Assembly (NCBI RefSeq): GCF_000936425.1
Contig: NZ_AVFK01000039.1
Location: 1-59,851, forward strand
Origin: Skermanella aerolata KACC 11604
GTDB taxonomy: Bacteria > Pseudomonadota > Alphaproteobacteria > Azospirillales > Azospirillaceae
Reading direction: 5' to 3'
DNA length: 59,851 nt
Shown here piece after piece: positions 1-8,391 of the stretch. A program made the translations under genes and the position numbers. The notes beneath the pieces are model-generated. The model had not been told where the DNA came from, did no database searches, and saw only the letters and a program-made list of their open reading frames with translations. Within the stretch, counting starts at the first letter, position 1. Each line of letters begins with the position of its first letter.

Positions 1-2
1 CC

Positions 3-191
3 TACATGGTCGACGGCGTGCAGTACATCGCCGTGCAGGCCGGCTGGGGCGTCGACGCCGAGCGCATGATGGGCGGCATCGACGGCTTGCTGCCGGAAAA
101 CCGCCGTCCGCCCAAGATGACCCAGGGCGGCGTGATCTGGGTCTTCGCCCTTGGCAAGGACCAGTCCAAGCAGCAGGCAGCGGCTCAGTAA
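3..191 (+). CDS. PQQ-dependent alcohol dehydrogenase, C-terminal end (partial)
   Basis: The window opens inside this gene; only the last 62 codons are present, read from base 3 to the TAA at 189-191. The stretch VDGVQYIAVQAGWG followed by GGVIWVFALG is typical of the last beta-propeller blade of quinoprotein methanol/ethanol dehydrogenases, periplasmic enzymes that oxidise alcohols with PQQ and pass electrons to a cytochrome c. The catalytic residues and PQQ contacts lie upstream of the window, so substrate class (XoxF-like or ExaA-like) cannot be decided. A small secreted protein follows after 14 bases and is probably co-transcribed. Confidence 0.8.
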   Translation, partial: YMVDGVQYIAVQAGWGVDAERMMGGIDGLLPENRRPPKMTQGGVIWVFALGKDQSKQQAAAQ

Positions 192-205
192 GGGGAGAGC
201 GAGGG

Positions 206-685
206 ATGCCCAAATCGAAGACCAAGTCCATGACCTCCGGCCTGCTGATCTTCGGCACCCTCGCACTGGCGTCCTTCGGGACGCCAGCCCTGGCGCGGGA
301 CCTGCCGAAGACGCCCGACGAACTGATTTCCACGGTCTCCAAGGCGATCACCGAGCGCGACATGGCCGTGTTCGAGGATCTGGTGAACTGGAAAGACGCG
401 CGGAAGATCCGCAAGCGGGTGGTCAGCTACCAGATCCGTACCACCTTCGGCCGCCCGATCCGCTCGATCGCGCTGGAAGACTTCCCGGCCGATGGACTGA
501 AGGAAACGGAGAGCCGGGGCACCCAGAAAGCCAACATGGCGGTCTCGCACCGGCTGCGCGTCATCTTCGACGAGCCGCCGGGCGAGTCCGGCATCCCGCC
601 GACCGACGTGTTCCTAATCGGCAAGGAACAGGACGTTTACCGGATAGCGCTGGTCAACCCGGTGCCGAGGAAAGACAACGACTGA
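206..685 (+). CDS. Small secreted protein of unknown function behind the quinoprotein dehydrogenase
   Basis: The product has 159 residues and opens with a Sec signal peptide: basic start MPKSKTKS, a hydrophobic core, and a likely cut after TPALA near residue 30. The mature part is a mixed alpha/beta domain without cysteines or a motif I recognise. The ATG follows a purine-rich ribosome site (GGGGAGAGCGAGGG) and lies 14 bases behind the dehydrogenase stop, so the two are probably one transcript and the protein may assist the periplasmic quinoprotein. That role is inferred only from position. A strong hairpin begins right after the stop. Confidence 0.7.
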   Translation: MPKSKTKSMTSGLLIFGTLALASFGTPALARDLPKTPDELISTVSKAITERDMAVFEDLVNWKDARKIRKRVVSYQIRTTFGRPIRSIALEDFPADGLKETESRGTQKANMAVSHRLRVIFDEPPGESGIPPTDVFLIGKEQDVYRIALVNPVPRKDND

Positions 686-692
686 ACCACCA

Positions 693-728
693 GGGACGCT
701 GCCGGGGTGGTCACCCCAGCAGCGTCCC
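693..728 (+). terminator. Strong hairpin after the dehydrogenase operon
   Basis: Ten-base arms GGGACGCTGC/GCAGCGTCCC enclose a second pairing GGGGTG/CACCCC, so almost the whole 36 bases fold. No U-run follows, so it may be a transcript-stabilising or Rho-assisted end rather than a classical terminator. Confidence 0.45.
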
Positions 729-863
729 CAACCCCATACCTCTGCGTTCCGTGCAACCCTGGGAACGATTTAATCAGATTGCTAATTCAGTCTGAATTAA
801 TACATTCACCAGTGCAGCAGCGATGCTGTAACGCACTTCTTGGGCGTTTCCTCCCTAGACTCG

Positions 864-892
864 GGCCGGTGGTTTTCCACCGGCCTTTTTTT
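864..892 (+). terminator. Rho-independent terminator
   Basis: Arms GGCCGGTGG/CCACCGGCC with a TTTT loop are followed directly by seven T residues. It ends rightward transcription ahead of the small secreted gene at 951. Confidence 0.8.
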
Positions 893-950
893 ATGGACCG
901 TTCAGTACGCAGCCGCCATGATCCGGTATGGATGAAAATGAGGCGATGCC

Positions 951-1286
951 ATGAGGCTGAACCCGGTTCACATCTCCCTGCTGATCATCCCATTTGTCGC
1001 AAGCCCCGCAATGGCCCACGACTGGTACTCGGGGCTCCAGACCCCAAGCGGCGTTTCCTGCTGCAACGAAGGCGATTGCCAGCGCGTCGGTCATCGGTAT
1101 TCCGCCGAAACCGGCCATGAGGTCGAGATCGAAGACCAGTGGGTCCGCGTCGACCCAGGGGTTATCCTCCCCTTGTCGTCGCCCGACGGCCTGACCCACG
1201 CCTGCTTCTCCCGCTACCGCTGGATCGACCCGCCCAGCAAGACCTTCATCAACCTGCGCTGCGTGATCCTTGGTGGAATGGCTTGA
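951..1286 (+). CDS. Small secreted Cys-containing protein of unknown function
   Basis: The 111-residue product has a clear signal peptide (MRLNPVHISLLIIPFVASPAMA, cut before HDWYSG). The mature protein starts with HDWYSGLQTPSGVSCC and has four Cys residues in its N-terminal half and C-terminal part, a pattern shared by many short alphaproteobacterial secreted proteins without assigned function. The paired cysteines suggest disulfides in the periplasm. It is flanked by a terminator upstream and an MFS gene 77 bases downstream in the same direction, so it may be monocistronic. Confidence 0.7.
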   Translation: MRLNPVHISLLIIPFVASPAMAHDWYSGLQTPSGVSCCNEGDCQRVGHRYSAETGHEVEIEDQWVRVDPGVILPLSSPDGLTHACFSRYRWIDPPSKTFINLRCVILGGMA

Positions 1287-1363
1287 GCCTCTATTTTCTC
1301 GCGTGATGCACCCGAAGCCCCTAAACCTGTAGCCGGTTGCAGTCGCGGGAACCGGAGAGGCAG

Positions 1364-2578
1364 ATGCCGACGAAGACAGCGGGAAACGCTGCACCAGGGC
1401 GGGGCTGGGTGCTGGTCCTCGCACTTGCCATCGGCCAACTGATTTCCTGGGGCACGACGTTCTATACCTTCCCGCTCGTGATCGACCCGATGATTGCGGA
1501 ACTCGGCTGGGCGCGGACGACCGCCTATATGGCTCCGGCATTCGGCCTGATTGCCCAGGCGATCTGCGCGCCGCTGGCGGGTTTCTGGATGCAGAGGCAT
1601 GGCGGCCGCCTGTCCATGACCGTCGGTTCGCTTGGGGTGGCGGTCTCGATCCTGGCGTGGTCCGCCGTCGGTGAGCCCTGGCAGCTCATGGCCGCCTGGG
1701 TGCTCATGGGGGTGGCGCAGGCCTTCGTCCTCTACGAGCCTGCCTTCACGGTCGTCGCCCAGCGCAAAGCTCTGGACTTCCGGCGCTCCGTCGGGGCTAT
1801 CACGCTGCTCGGCGGCCTGGCCGGAACGGTCTTCGTCCCCGGCACTCAATTGCTGGTCGAACTGCTGGGATGGCGGCAGGCGGTGCTCTGTCTGGCCGCG
1901 ATCAACCTTGCTGTTCCGATGATCCTGCATGCGCTGCTCGTCCCGAGCGGGAACGGCGGGGCGGATTCCATTGAACATGCCGAAGCGGCAAGTGCCGATC
2001 CGCCGCCCACCGGCCTCAGCCCGCGCATCTGGCTGGGGCTGGCGCTGTGGTTCACCGCCGGCTCGGCGTATCTTTCCGGCGTCACCTTCCACTTCGTCCC
2101 GCTGCTCGCCGCCGAGGGAATACCGCCGACCACGCTGGCCGCAATCTTCGCCGTCGTCGGCCCTTCCCAACTGCTGGGACGCGCCTGCCTGATGGCGCTG
2201 GGGTCGAAAGCCACGGCGTTCGGCGCCGGGCTGAGCACGGTGTCGATGCTGCTGGTTTCGTCCGTGATGCTGTGGGTGCTGCCACATTCCACCCCAGGGC
2301 TGATTGCCTTCGGGGTGGTCTACGGCGCCGGCAACGGCATCATGACGATCGCGCGGGGCATCGCTATCGCCGAGGTCGGCGGCCGTGCCCGCTATGCCGC
2401 TCTCACCGGCATCCTTCAGACGCCTGCCGTGCTCGCCTTGGCGCTGGCGCCCGTCATCGTCTCCCTCCTGCGCGATGCCGGCGGGGCGGACGCCGCTTAC
2501 GCGGCGTTCCTGACGGTCACCGTGCTGTCGGTGGCCGGCTTCGCCATCGCCCTACTCCCCAGCCGGCCGCTTTCATAG
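1364..2578 (+). CDS. MFS transporter
   Basis: The product has 404 residues and about twelve hydrophobic segments, with the opening GWVLVLALAIGQLISWGTTFYT typical of a proteobacterial MFS subgroup; AxxGxWMQRHGGR between TM2 and TM3 matches the cytoplasmic MFS loop motif. The ATG at 1364 is chosen because GGAGAGGC sits just upstream; a TTG nine codons earlier is possible but has no ribosome site. Substrate cannot be read from sequence. It converges on the epimerase gene, with an inverted repeat and a hairpin between. Confidence 0.85.
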   Translation: MPTKTAGNAAPGRGWVLVLALAIGQLISWGTTFYTFPLVIDPMIAELGWARTTAYMAPAFGLIAQAICAPLAGFWMQRHGGRLSMTVGSLGVAVSILAWSAVGEPWQLMAAWVLMGVAQAFVLYEPAFTVVAQRKALDFRRSVGAITLLGGLAGTVFVPGTQLLVELLGWRQAVLCLAAINLAVPMILHALLVPSGNGGADSIEHAEAASADPPPTGLSPRIWLGLALWFTAGSAYLSGVTFHFVPLLAAEGIPPTTLAAIFAVVGPSQLLGRACLMALGSKATAFGAGLSTVSMLLVSSVMLWVLPHSTPGLIAFGVVYGAGNGIMTIARGIAIAEVGGRARYAALTGILQTPAVLALALAPVIVSLLRDAGGADAAYAAFLTVTVLSVAGFAIALLPSRPLS

Positions 2579-2595
2579 AAGACGGAAAGCGGAGT

Positions 2596-2654
2596 TGTTG
2601 GGCCACGGCCCAACCTACGAAGCAGGAGTCTGTAGGTTGGGCCGTGGCCCAACA
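2596..2654. repeat. Modular inverted repeat, copy A (type 1 inner module only)
   Basis: Perfect 23-base arms surround the 13-base loop GAAGCAGGAGTCT. Each arm is itself palindromic (TTGGGCC-AC-GGCCCAA), so it can fold as one long stem or as two short hairpins. It lies between two convergent genes. No outer arms of the kind seen at 26371 and 32710 were found here. Confidence 0.9.
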
Positions 2655-2695
2655 TCGACGCGCTGACAAGTCAGAACTTGCCAGCTTTGGCAGGA

Positions 2696-2714
2696 AAGCG
2701 GCCAGAGGCCGCTT
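2696..2714. terminator. Short GC hairpin between convergent genes
   Basis: Arms AAGCGGCC/GGCCGCTT with loop AGA lie 25 bases beyond the stop of the epimerase gene. It may end transcription from either side, though no long T-run is present. Confidence 0.4.
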
Positions 2715-2739
2715 CTACAGCGGGCCGATGCTTGCGGGA

Positions 2740-3588
2740 TCAGATCAGCCCGTACTGCCGCGCCTTGTTGCGGAGGAACGGCAGGCCGTCGTCCAGCACT
2801 TCCTGACGGTCGCGCGCGACCGGACGCCAGACCGACAGGGCCGACGCGATCTGCGGCGGCAGTTCGATGAAGCTTTCCATCGCCATGCCGCCCTTGAAGC
2901 CGATGGCCGCCAATGCGCCGAACACCTCGTCCCAGGCGACGGTGCCGGTGCCGGGCACGCCCCGGTCGCTCTCCGACAGGTGGATGTACTTAAGGTGCTC
3001 GCGGGAGCGGAGGATGCCGTTGGCGACGCCCTTTTCCTCGATGTTCATGTGGTAGGTGTCGAGGTGGACGAAGATGTTGCCGGCGCCGATCCGTTCCACC
3101 ATCGAGACGGTCTGGTCCGCCGTGTTGAGCATGTGGTTCTCGTAGCGGTTGACCGCCTCGAGCCCGATCTCCAGGTTGAGCTTGCGGGCATGCGCCGCCG
3201 CCTTCTCCATCACGGACGCGACCGCATCCAGTTCACCCTGCGTCGGGGCCTTGCCGGTCCGCTCGCCGATCGAGCCGTAGACCACGCCGCTCAGCGCCTT
3301 GGCTCCCGTCGCCGCCGTCTTGTCCAGCGCCATCTTGAGGAATTCCAGCGCCTTGTCCGGGTTGTTGGTCGGCCGGCTGTCGTCCGGCAGGCCCAGCGAG
3401 CACACGGCGATCATCTCATGCTTGTCGAGCAGCGCCCGCGTGTGCTCGGCATCGACGGCCGGCGGGTCGAGCAATGCTATCTCGACGAAGGCGAGGCCGT
3501 AGCGCGCCGCTTCCGGGATCGCCAGTTCGGCAGCCTTCCGCGTCCAGTCGAGCGACCAGAGGCTGGTGTGAACGCCAAAACCTTGCAT
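2740..3588 (-). CDS. D-psicose/D-tagatose 3-epimerase family sugar isomerase
   Basis: The 282-residue product is a TIM-barrel sugar epimerase of the AP endonuclease 2 superfamily. The four metal ligands of D-psicose 3-epimerase are present with conserved spacing: Glu144 (GLEAVNRYE), Asp177 (HLDTYH), His203 (HLSESDRG) and Glu238 (AMESF). That is the Agrobacterium enzyme's E150/D183/H209/E244 shifted by six. The family flips C3 of ketoses. It is the last gene of the leftward sugar ABC operon, 52 bases behind the second permease, so it probably converts the imported or isomerised ketose into the form taken by the kinases encoded rightward. Hydroxypyruvate isomerase is a less likely alternative because a true Hyi is at 23464. 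Confidence 0.85.
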   Translation of the reverse strand: MQGFGVHTSLWSLDWTRKAAELAIPEAARYGLAFVEIALLDPPAVDAEHTRALLDKHEMIAVCSLGLPDDSRPTNNPDKALEFLKMALDKTAATGAKALSGVVYGSIGERTGKAPTQGELDAVASVMEKAAAHARKLNLEIGLEAVNRYENHMLNTADQTVSMVERIGAGNIFVHLDTYHMNIEEKGVANGILRSREHLKYIHLSESDRGVPGTGTVAWDEVFGALAAIGFKGGMAMESFIELPPQIASALSVWRPVARDRQEVLDDGLPFLRNKARQYGLI

Positions 3589-3640
3589 AGGAAGTCTCCT
3601 CAGTAAAAAACGTCTTCTTGGTGTTGGGTAAATGTGAGTG

Positions 3641-4663
3641 TCAGGTCCGCCGGACGGACCGTCCGGCCCAGATATGGCGGACGACCATGACGGCGATCAG
3701 GAAGGCGCCCCACATGGCGGTCGCCAGATGCTGGTTGGCTCCCAGCAGGTTCAACCCCGACGAGATCACCTGAAGGATCAGCAGCGCCAAGGCCACCGGC
3801 AGCGCCCGCCCGAACCCGCCGAACGGATCGACGCGCCCCAGGAAACAGGCCAGCACCGTGATCAGCAGATACGCCTCGCCATGGCCGACCCGGACGGAGT
3901 TGAAGCGCGCCAGCATCAGAATGCCGGCGATGCCGCACATCAGGCCGGACAGCGTATAGACCAGCATGATCGTGCGCTTGGTATCGATGCCGGAATAGCG
4001 CGTCGCCTCGATATTGGACCCCGCCATGTAGATGGTCAGGCCCAGCCGGGTCTTGTTCAGGATCAGGTGCCACAGCGCCACGCAGGCGATCAGTATCCAC
4101 AGCGGCATGGGTATGCCGGCGAACCAGCCATGCCCGAGCATGCCGACGAAGTCCGGGAAGCCGGAGATATCGCCGCCCCTGGTGGCGAACTCGCCCAAGC
4201 CCCGCAGGAAGATCATCATGCTGAGCGACACCAGGATCGGATGGGCGCCGGTATAGGCGATGGCCGCCCCCATGACCCAGCCGATCAGGGCACCGACCGC
4301 GACGGCGGCCAGCCCGCCCAGCAGGAAGGCCGGCATCCCGGCCTCGACCCCGCCATTCGCCTGAAGCACCCAGGCCAGCACCAGCCCGCAGATATTGGCG
4401 GTGAACGTGATCGCCAAGTTGAGCCCGCCCGACAGGATCGGGATCAGCATCGCCAGCGTCAGCAGCCCCAGTTCCGGCAATTGGAATGCCACCGACGTAA
4501 ACGTCGGCACCGTCAGGAACCGATCCGTCGCCAGACTGAACACCAGCACGACGACGGCCAGCAGCATCAGCAGACCGGCGATCTCGCTGCCTGTGCCGAG
4601 CGTGACGATCCGGCTGAGCCACGGCGTCGAATGAGAGGATTTAGTGGTCGAAAGCCGCGTCAT
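3641..4663 (-). CDS. Sugar ABC transporter permease 2
   Basis: The 340-residue inner-membrane protein is an RbsC/AraH-type permease, with GGLNLAITFTANICGLVLAW as the usual conserved segment near residues 75-100 and GLGEFATRGGDI-type loop sequence later. The ATG at 4663 overlaps the stop of the preceding permease by four bases (ATGA), indicating translational coupling. A longer open frame continues upstream but is the shadow of the other permease. Two different permeases in one cassette, as in rhamnose or AI-2 importers, suggest a heterodimeric channel. Confidence 0.88.
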   Translation of the reverse strand: MTRLSTTKSSHSTPWLSRIVTLGTGSEIAGLLMLLAVVVLVFSLATDRFLTVPTFTSVAFQLPELGLLTLAMLIPILSGGLNLAITFTANICGLVLAWVLQANGGVEAGMPAFLLGGLAAVAVGALIGWVMGAAIAYTGAHPILVSLSMMIFLRGLGEFATRGGDISGFPDFVGMLGHGWFAGIPMPLWILIACVALWHLILNKTRLGLTIYMAGSNIEATRYSGIDTKRTIMLVYTLSGLMCGIAGILMLARFNSVRVGHGEAYLLITVLACFLGRVDPFGGFGRALPVALALLILQVISSGLNLLGANQHLATAMWGAFLIAVMVVRHIWAGRSVRRT

Positions 4664-5676
4664 GTCGCCACCGCCCTGCGCTTGTCGCGTCCCATCGCCC
4701 CGGCCAGAAGGTTGCCGACGCCGCTGCCCGACAGCGTGATCGCGACCAGGATCACGGCGCCGACGATCATCTTGAAGGCATAGGGCGAGACGCCCAGCAG
4801 GTTCAGGCCATTCTGCGTTATGGCGACCAGCATTACGCCCAGGAAAGCCCCCAGCAGCGTGCCCCGTCCGCCGCCAAGCCGGGCGCCGCCCAGCACGACG
4901 GCGGCAAGCACTTCCAGTTCCCGGCCGTACATCGCGTTGGGCACGACTTCCTGCGCGTAATGCGCCTGCATCAGCCCGGCGATCCCGGCCATGACGCCCA
5001 TCCAGCCATAGGCCAGATAATGCATCCCGGCGATGTTGATGCCGATCCGCCGCGCGCCCTCCATGTTGTCGCCCATCGCGTAGAGCTGCCGCCCCAGCGT
5101 AGTCCGCCGGATCAGGAACCACGTCGCGAACACCACGGCCGCCATGACGGCCACCGGCAGCGTCAACTCGGCGAACCCGTTGGCGGTGTCGAACTCGAAC
5201 AGGATGATACGGTCCAGCCACCAGTCCGGCAGGTCGTAGATCGATACGCCCTGCGTGAAGAACATCAGCGCGCCGAAGAACAGGTTGAAGGTCGCGATGG
5301 TCACGACGATGGAGATGATCCGGAACCGCCAGATCAGCGTCGCGTTGACCGCCCCCAGCGCGAAGCCGTAGAAGCCCGCGACCAGGAACCCGACCGCCCA
5401 GTTGCCGCCCCCCAGATGACCGACGGTCAATGCCGTCAGGTACTGCACGACGGAGGCCGCCACGGCGAACGAGATGTCGATGCCGCCGGCGATCAGGACA
5501 ACCAGCAGCCCCGCCGCGAAGATCACGTTGACGGCGCTGATGTTGAGCAGGTCGAACAGGTTGACCAGCGTGAAGAAGGTGTCGGTGGTCAGCGCCAGGA
5601 ACAGGCACATCAGCGCTATCACCACCATCAGCCAGCGCTCGGTCGAGCCGATATGAGGCAGACGAAGACTACGCAT
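4660..5676 (-). CDS. Sugar ABC transporter permease 1
   Basis: The 338-residue protein carries eight to ten hydrophobic stretches and the CUT2 permease hallmark AGGIDISFAVAASVVQYLTA near residues 63-82, plus VLGGARLGGGRGTLLGAFLGV near residue 270. It forms the membrane channel with the permease encoded next. Its start overlaps the ATPase stop by eight bases (ATGCGTAG) and its own stop overlaps the following start by four, a tightly coupled order ATPase, permease, permease. Confidence 0.88.
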   Translation of the reverse strand: MRSLRLPHIGSTERWLMVVIALMCLFLALTTDTFFTLVNLFDLLNISAVNVIFAAGLLVVLIAGGIDISFAVAASVVQYLTALTVGHLGGGNWAVGFLVAGFYGFALGAVNATLIWRFRIISIVVTIATFNLFFGALMFFTQGVSIYDLPDWWLDRIILFEFDTANGFAELTLPVAVMAAVVFATWFLIRRTTLGRQLYAMGDNMEGARRIGINIAGMHYLAYGWMGVMAGIAGLMQAHYAQEVVPNAMYGRELEVLAAVVLGGARLGGGRGTLLGAFLGVMLVAITQNGLNLLGVSPYAFKMIVGAVILVAITLSGSGVGNLLAGAMGRDKRRAVAT

Positions 5677-7150
5677 GGACTTGGCTTTCGATCCGCCCCA
5701 TCGGCACGGTGCCCGGCAGATACTCGTCGATCAGCCGGCCGTCGCGCATGTGCAGGATGCGGTCACAGTTGAAATAGACTTCGGGGATTTCATCGGAGAT
5801 CAACAGGATCGCCATGCCTTCCTCCGCCAGCTTGTGGACGATGGCGAAGATCCCCGCCCGCGCGCCGACATCGACACCGACGGTCGGCGAGTCCAGGATC
5901 AGCACCTTCGGCTCCGTCGCCAGCCACTTCGCCAGCACGATGCGCTGCTGGTTACCGCCGGACAGCGTATTGACCGGGTCTTCCGGCCGGCCGATCTTGA
6001 CGGCCAGCCGCTTTATCCATTCGCCGACCAGCGTGGATTTCTTGCGTTCAGACAGCAGCCGCGCCGGCCCGAGCAGCCGGTCCAGCACCGGGATCACCGT
6101 GTTGTCGGCGATCGACTGCGGCTGGACCAGACCCAGCGACAGCCGGTCTTCCGAGACATAGGCGATGCCGGCGTCGATCGCGTCGCGATTGGACCGCAGG
6201 CGTAACGGCTGGCCGTTCAGCTTGATCGTTCCGGCATCGGGACGGGTCATGCCGAACAGTGACAGCGCCAGTTCGGTCCGGCCCGCTCCCAACCTTCCCG
6301 TAATCCCGACGACCTCGCCCCGCCGCACGGTCAGCGAAACATCCTGATAGTCGCCGCGCCGGGTCAACCCCTCGACCTCCAGCACGACCGGGTTGGCCGT
6401 GCGGTCGGCGGCGCGGACGTCCTGGTCGAAGGTCTGGCCGGTCATAAGCTCGGTCAGCCGGGTCTGCGTCATGCCCTCGGTCGGGAAGGTCCCGACATAG
6501 CGGCCGTCGCGCAGCACGGTGACGCGGCTGCAAACCTCGAGCACCTCCGCCAGCCGGTGGCTGACGAAGACGACGGCGATGCCATCCGCCGACAGCCGCC
6601 GCACGATGGCCAGCAGCGCGTCGGTTTCCGACTGGCTGAGCGACGCCGTCGGCTCGTCCATGAAGACCAGCCGCGTTTCCGCAATTAGGGCGCGGCAGAT
6701 TGCGACGATCTGGCGCTGCGCGATCGACAGCTCCCGCACGGGCGTATCGAGATCGATGCCGACCCCCAGCCGCTCCAGCATCTCCGCCGCGATCTTGCGC
6801 ATGGCGCCGTAATCGACCAGCCGGGGCCGTCCCCCGAGGTTGCGCTCGAAGGCGATGTTTTCGGCGACGGTCATTTCGGGGAAGAGCGCCAGATCCTGCC
6901 AGATCACCTGAATGCCGAGCGACCGCGCCATCCCCGGCGTCAGCCCTTCCATCGGCTTGCCGTCGAACAGCATCTCGGCGCCCGGCTCCGGCCGATAGAC
7001 GCCGCTGATGATCTTGATCAGCGTGCTCTTGCCGCAGCCGTTCTCGCCCGCTAGGCAAAGCACTTCCCCCGGCGCTACGTCGAATGACACGGACTGCAAC
7101 GCCCTGACGCCGCCGAAGACCTTCGACACGTTTCGGAGTTCAAGAAGCAT
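5669..7150 (-). CDS. Sugar ABC transporter ATPase, two fused nucleotide-binding domains
   Basis: The 493-residue protein has two ABC domains, as in RbsA/MglA. Domain one has Walker A GENGCGKST (about residue 36), the variant signature LSIAQRQ and Walker B LVFMDEPTASL. Domain two has the degenerate P-loop GRLGAGRTE, signature LSGGNQQRI and LILDSPTVGVDVGA. This one-and-a-half-competent arrangement is normal in CUT2 importers. It energises uptake of the sugar bound by the protein at 7249. An inverted repeat lies between its start and the binding-protein gene, which may lower its expression relative to the binding protein. Confidence 0.93.
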   Translation of the reverse strand: MLLELRNVSKVFGGVRALQSVSFDVAPGEVLCLAGENGCGKSTLIKIISGVYRPEPGAEMLFDGKPMEGLTPGMARSLGIQVIWQDLALFPEMTVAENIAFERNLGGRPRLVDYGAMRKIAAEMLERLGVGIDLDTPVRELSIAQRQIVAICRALIAETRLVFMDEPTASLSQSETDALLAIVRRLSADGIAVVFVSHRLAEVLEVCSRVTVLRDGRYVGTFPTEGMTQTRLTELMTGQTFDQDVRAADRTANPVVLEVEGLTRRGDYQDVSLTVRRGEVVGITGRLGAGRTELALSLFGMTRPDAGTIKLNGQPLRLRSNRDAIDAGIAYVSEDRLSLGLVQPQSIADNTVIPVLDRLLGPARLLSERKKSTLVGEWIKRLAVKIGRPEDPVNTLSGGNQQRIVLAKWLATEPKVLILDSPTVGVDVGARAGIFAIVHKLAEEGMAILLISDEIPEVYFNCDRILHMRDGRLIDEYLPGTVPMGRIESQVHA

Positions 7151-7170
7151 GTAATGATCCTATGGAGCGA

Positions 7171-7232
7171 TGTTGGGCCACAGCCCAACCTACGAGAGTA
7201 GCGTCACCCGTAGGTTGGGCCGTGGCCCAACA
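7171..7232. repeat. Modular inverted repeat, copy B, inside the sugar ABC operon
   Basis: The arms match copy A except for one base (CACAGCCC instead of CACGGCCC) and the 16-base loop differs. It occupies the gap between the binding protein and ATPase genes, a classical place for a stem that protects the 5' message segment. No outer arms are evident. Confidence 0.85.
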
Positions 7233-7248
7233 TCACCTCGTCATGACC

Positions 7249-8244
7249 TCAAAGCCCCAGGTCGGCCAGCTTATCGACCGTGTTCTTGTTCAGCTCGACC
7301 AATTGATCGACGATGATGTTCCGTTCCGCCATGTCCGGATGCACCACGCCCAGGCCGGGGATCTCCATCCCGTCCTTGATCTCCTGCCCCTTCGCCAGCA
7401 TGTCGCCGAGCGTCACGAAGACCTTGCCGGCCTCCATCGGGTTCCACATGAAGCCGCCGGTCAGGATGTCGTCATGGACCAGCCGCTTGCCCTGCCCGGG
7501 CGAGAACGGGCCGAGCACCGCGATTTCGCCGCCCTTGCGCCGCTCACTCACCGCGCGGGCCGCCCCGATCGGGCCTTGGCTGCCGAACGCCAGGAAGCCC
7601 TTCAGGTCCGGATGCGCCCGCATCAGGTCCAGCGCGGTCTTCCGCGATTCGTCGACGTTCTCGGCAACGCCGTAGCGGTCGCCGACCAGTTCCATGTCGG
7701 GGTGGTTCTTCTTGATATAGGCGATGGCGGCGTCGGCCCAGGCGTTGTGCAGCGGAACCGTCAGCGAACCGACGAACACCGCGTACTTGCCCTTGCCGCC
7801 CAGCTTGTCGGCCAGCATCTTGCCATAGGCGTCGCCGAAGCCGTTGACCGAGGCTAGCTCGAAGTTCCAGTCGGCGTTCTTCTGCTTGGGCGATTCATGC
7901 GTGATCACCTTGATCCCGGCATCGCGGGCGCGTTGAAGCACCGGCTCCAGCACTTCCGCGTCGTTCGGCACCACGCCGATGACATCGACGCCCTGGGCGA
8001 TCAGATCCTCGACCGCGCGCACCTGAAGGGCAGGGTCGGCGCTGGTCGGGCCGACCATAAAGGCATCGACGCCCAGTTCCTTGCCGCGCTGCTTGATGCC
8101 GGCTTCCATCGCGTTGAACCAGGGAATGCCGCCAATCTTGACGACCACGCCCATGCGTTCCGCCGCATCGGCGACCGTAACCGTCGAAGCGACGCCGAGC
8201 GCGAAGACGCCGGCGAGCAGAATCCGGCTGAGCCTGCTGGTCAT
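7249..8244 (-). CDS. Periplasmic sugar-binding protein of the ABC importer
   Basis: The 331-residue product has a signal peptide cut after VADA near residue 27 and a type I periplasmic-binding fold: MGVVVKIGGIPWFNAMEAGIKQRGKELG is the RbsB-like opening and LIAQGVDVIGVVPND marks the next strand. The ATG at 8244 is fixed by an excellent ribosome site (GGAGGAAAC); an in-frame start 30 codons upstream would bury the signal peptide. Resemblance is to the rhamnose/AI-2 binding branch (RhaS/LsrB-like) more than to ribose, a loose impression. It is the first gene of the leftward operon, next to the palindromic operator. Confidence 0.88.
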   Translation of the reverse strand: MTSRLSRILLAGVFALGVASTVTVADAAERMGVVVKIGGIPWFNAMEAGIKQRGKELGVDAFMVGPTSADPALQVRAVEDLIAQGVDVIGVVPNDAEVLEPVLQRARDAGIKVITHESPKQKNADWNFELASVNGFGDAYGKMLADKLGGKGKYAVFVGSLTVPLHNAWADAAIAYIKKNHPDMELVGDRYGVAENVDESRKTALDLMRAHPDLKGFLAFGSQGPIGAARAVSERRKGGEIAVLGPFSPGQGKRLVHDDILTGGFMWNPMEAGKVFVTLGDMLAKGQEIKDGMEIPGLGVVHPDMAERNIIVDQLVELNKNTVDKLADLGL

Positions 8245-8305
8245 GTTTCCTCCTCCATTTTTGTTTCCCAGCCCGCGCCGGGTGTTTCTTAACTTTGTGA
8301 CGGCA

Positions 8306-8334
8306 ACGCTAAATCCATTTAGCAAACCGGTCAA
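8306..8334 (-). promoter_or_regulatory. Probable LacI-family operator within the leftward promoter
   Basis: Bases 8308-8323 read GCTAAATCCATTTAGC, perfect seven-base arms around CC, the size and AT/GC pattern of LacI-family operators. On the minus strand TTGACC (8334-8329) and a weak TAGCGT (8311-8306) are 17 bases apart with the palindrome filling the spacer, so a bound repressor would block the binding-protein promoter. It lies 69 bases before the lacI-type gene and may also control that side. The operator is strong by inspection; the promoter boxes are tentative. Confidence 0.65.
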
Positions 8335-8391
8335 GATGCTCTATCATCTAATTACGGCCACTAGCCGATATGGGGAGGAGCCACGAAAAAG

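Noticed and set aside
3641-5608. 655-codon minus-strand frame spanning both permease genes
   Set aside because: Only the last 340 codons are permease; the first part is an Arg/Gly-rich shadow of the other permease frame.
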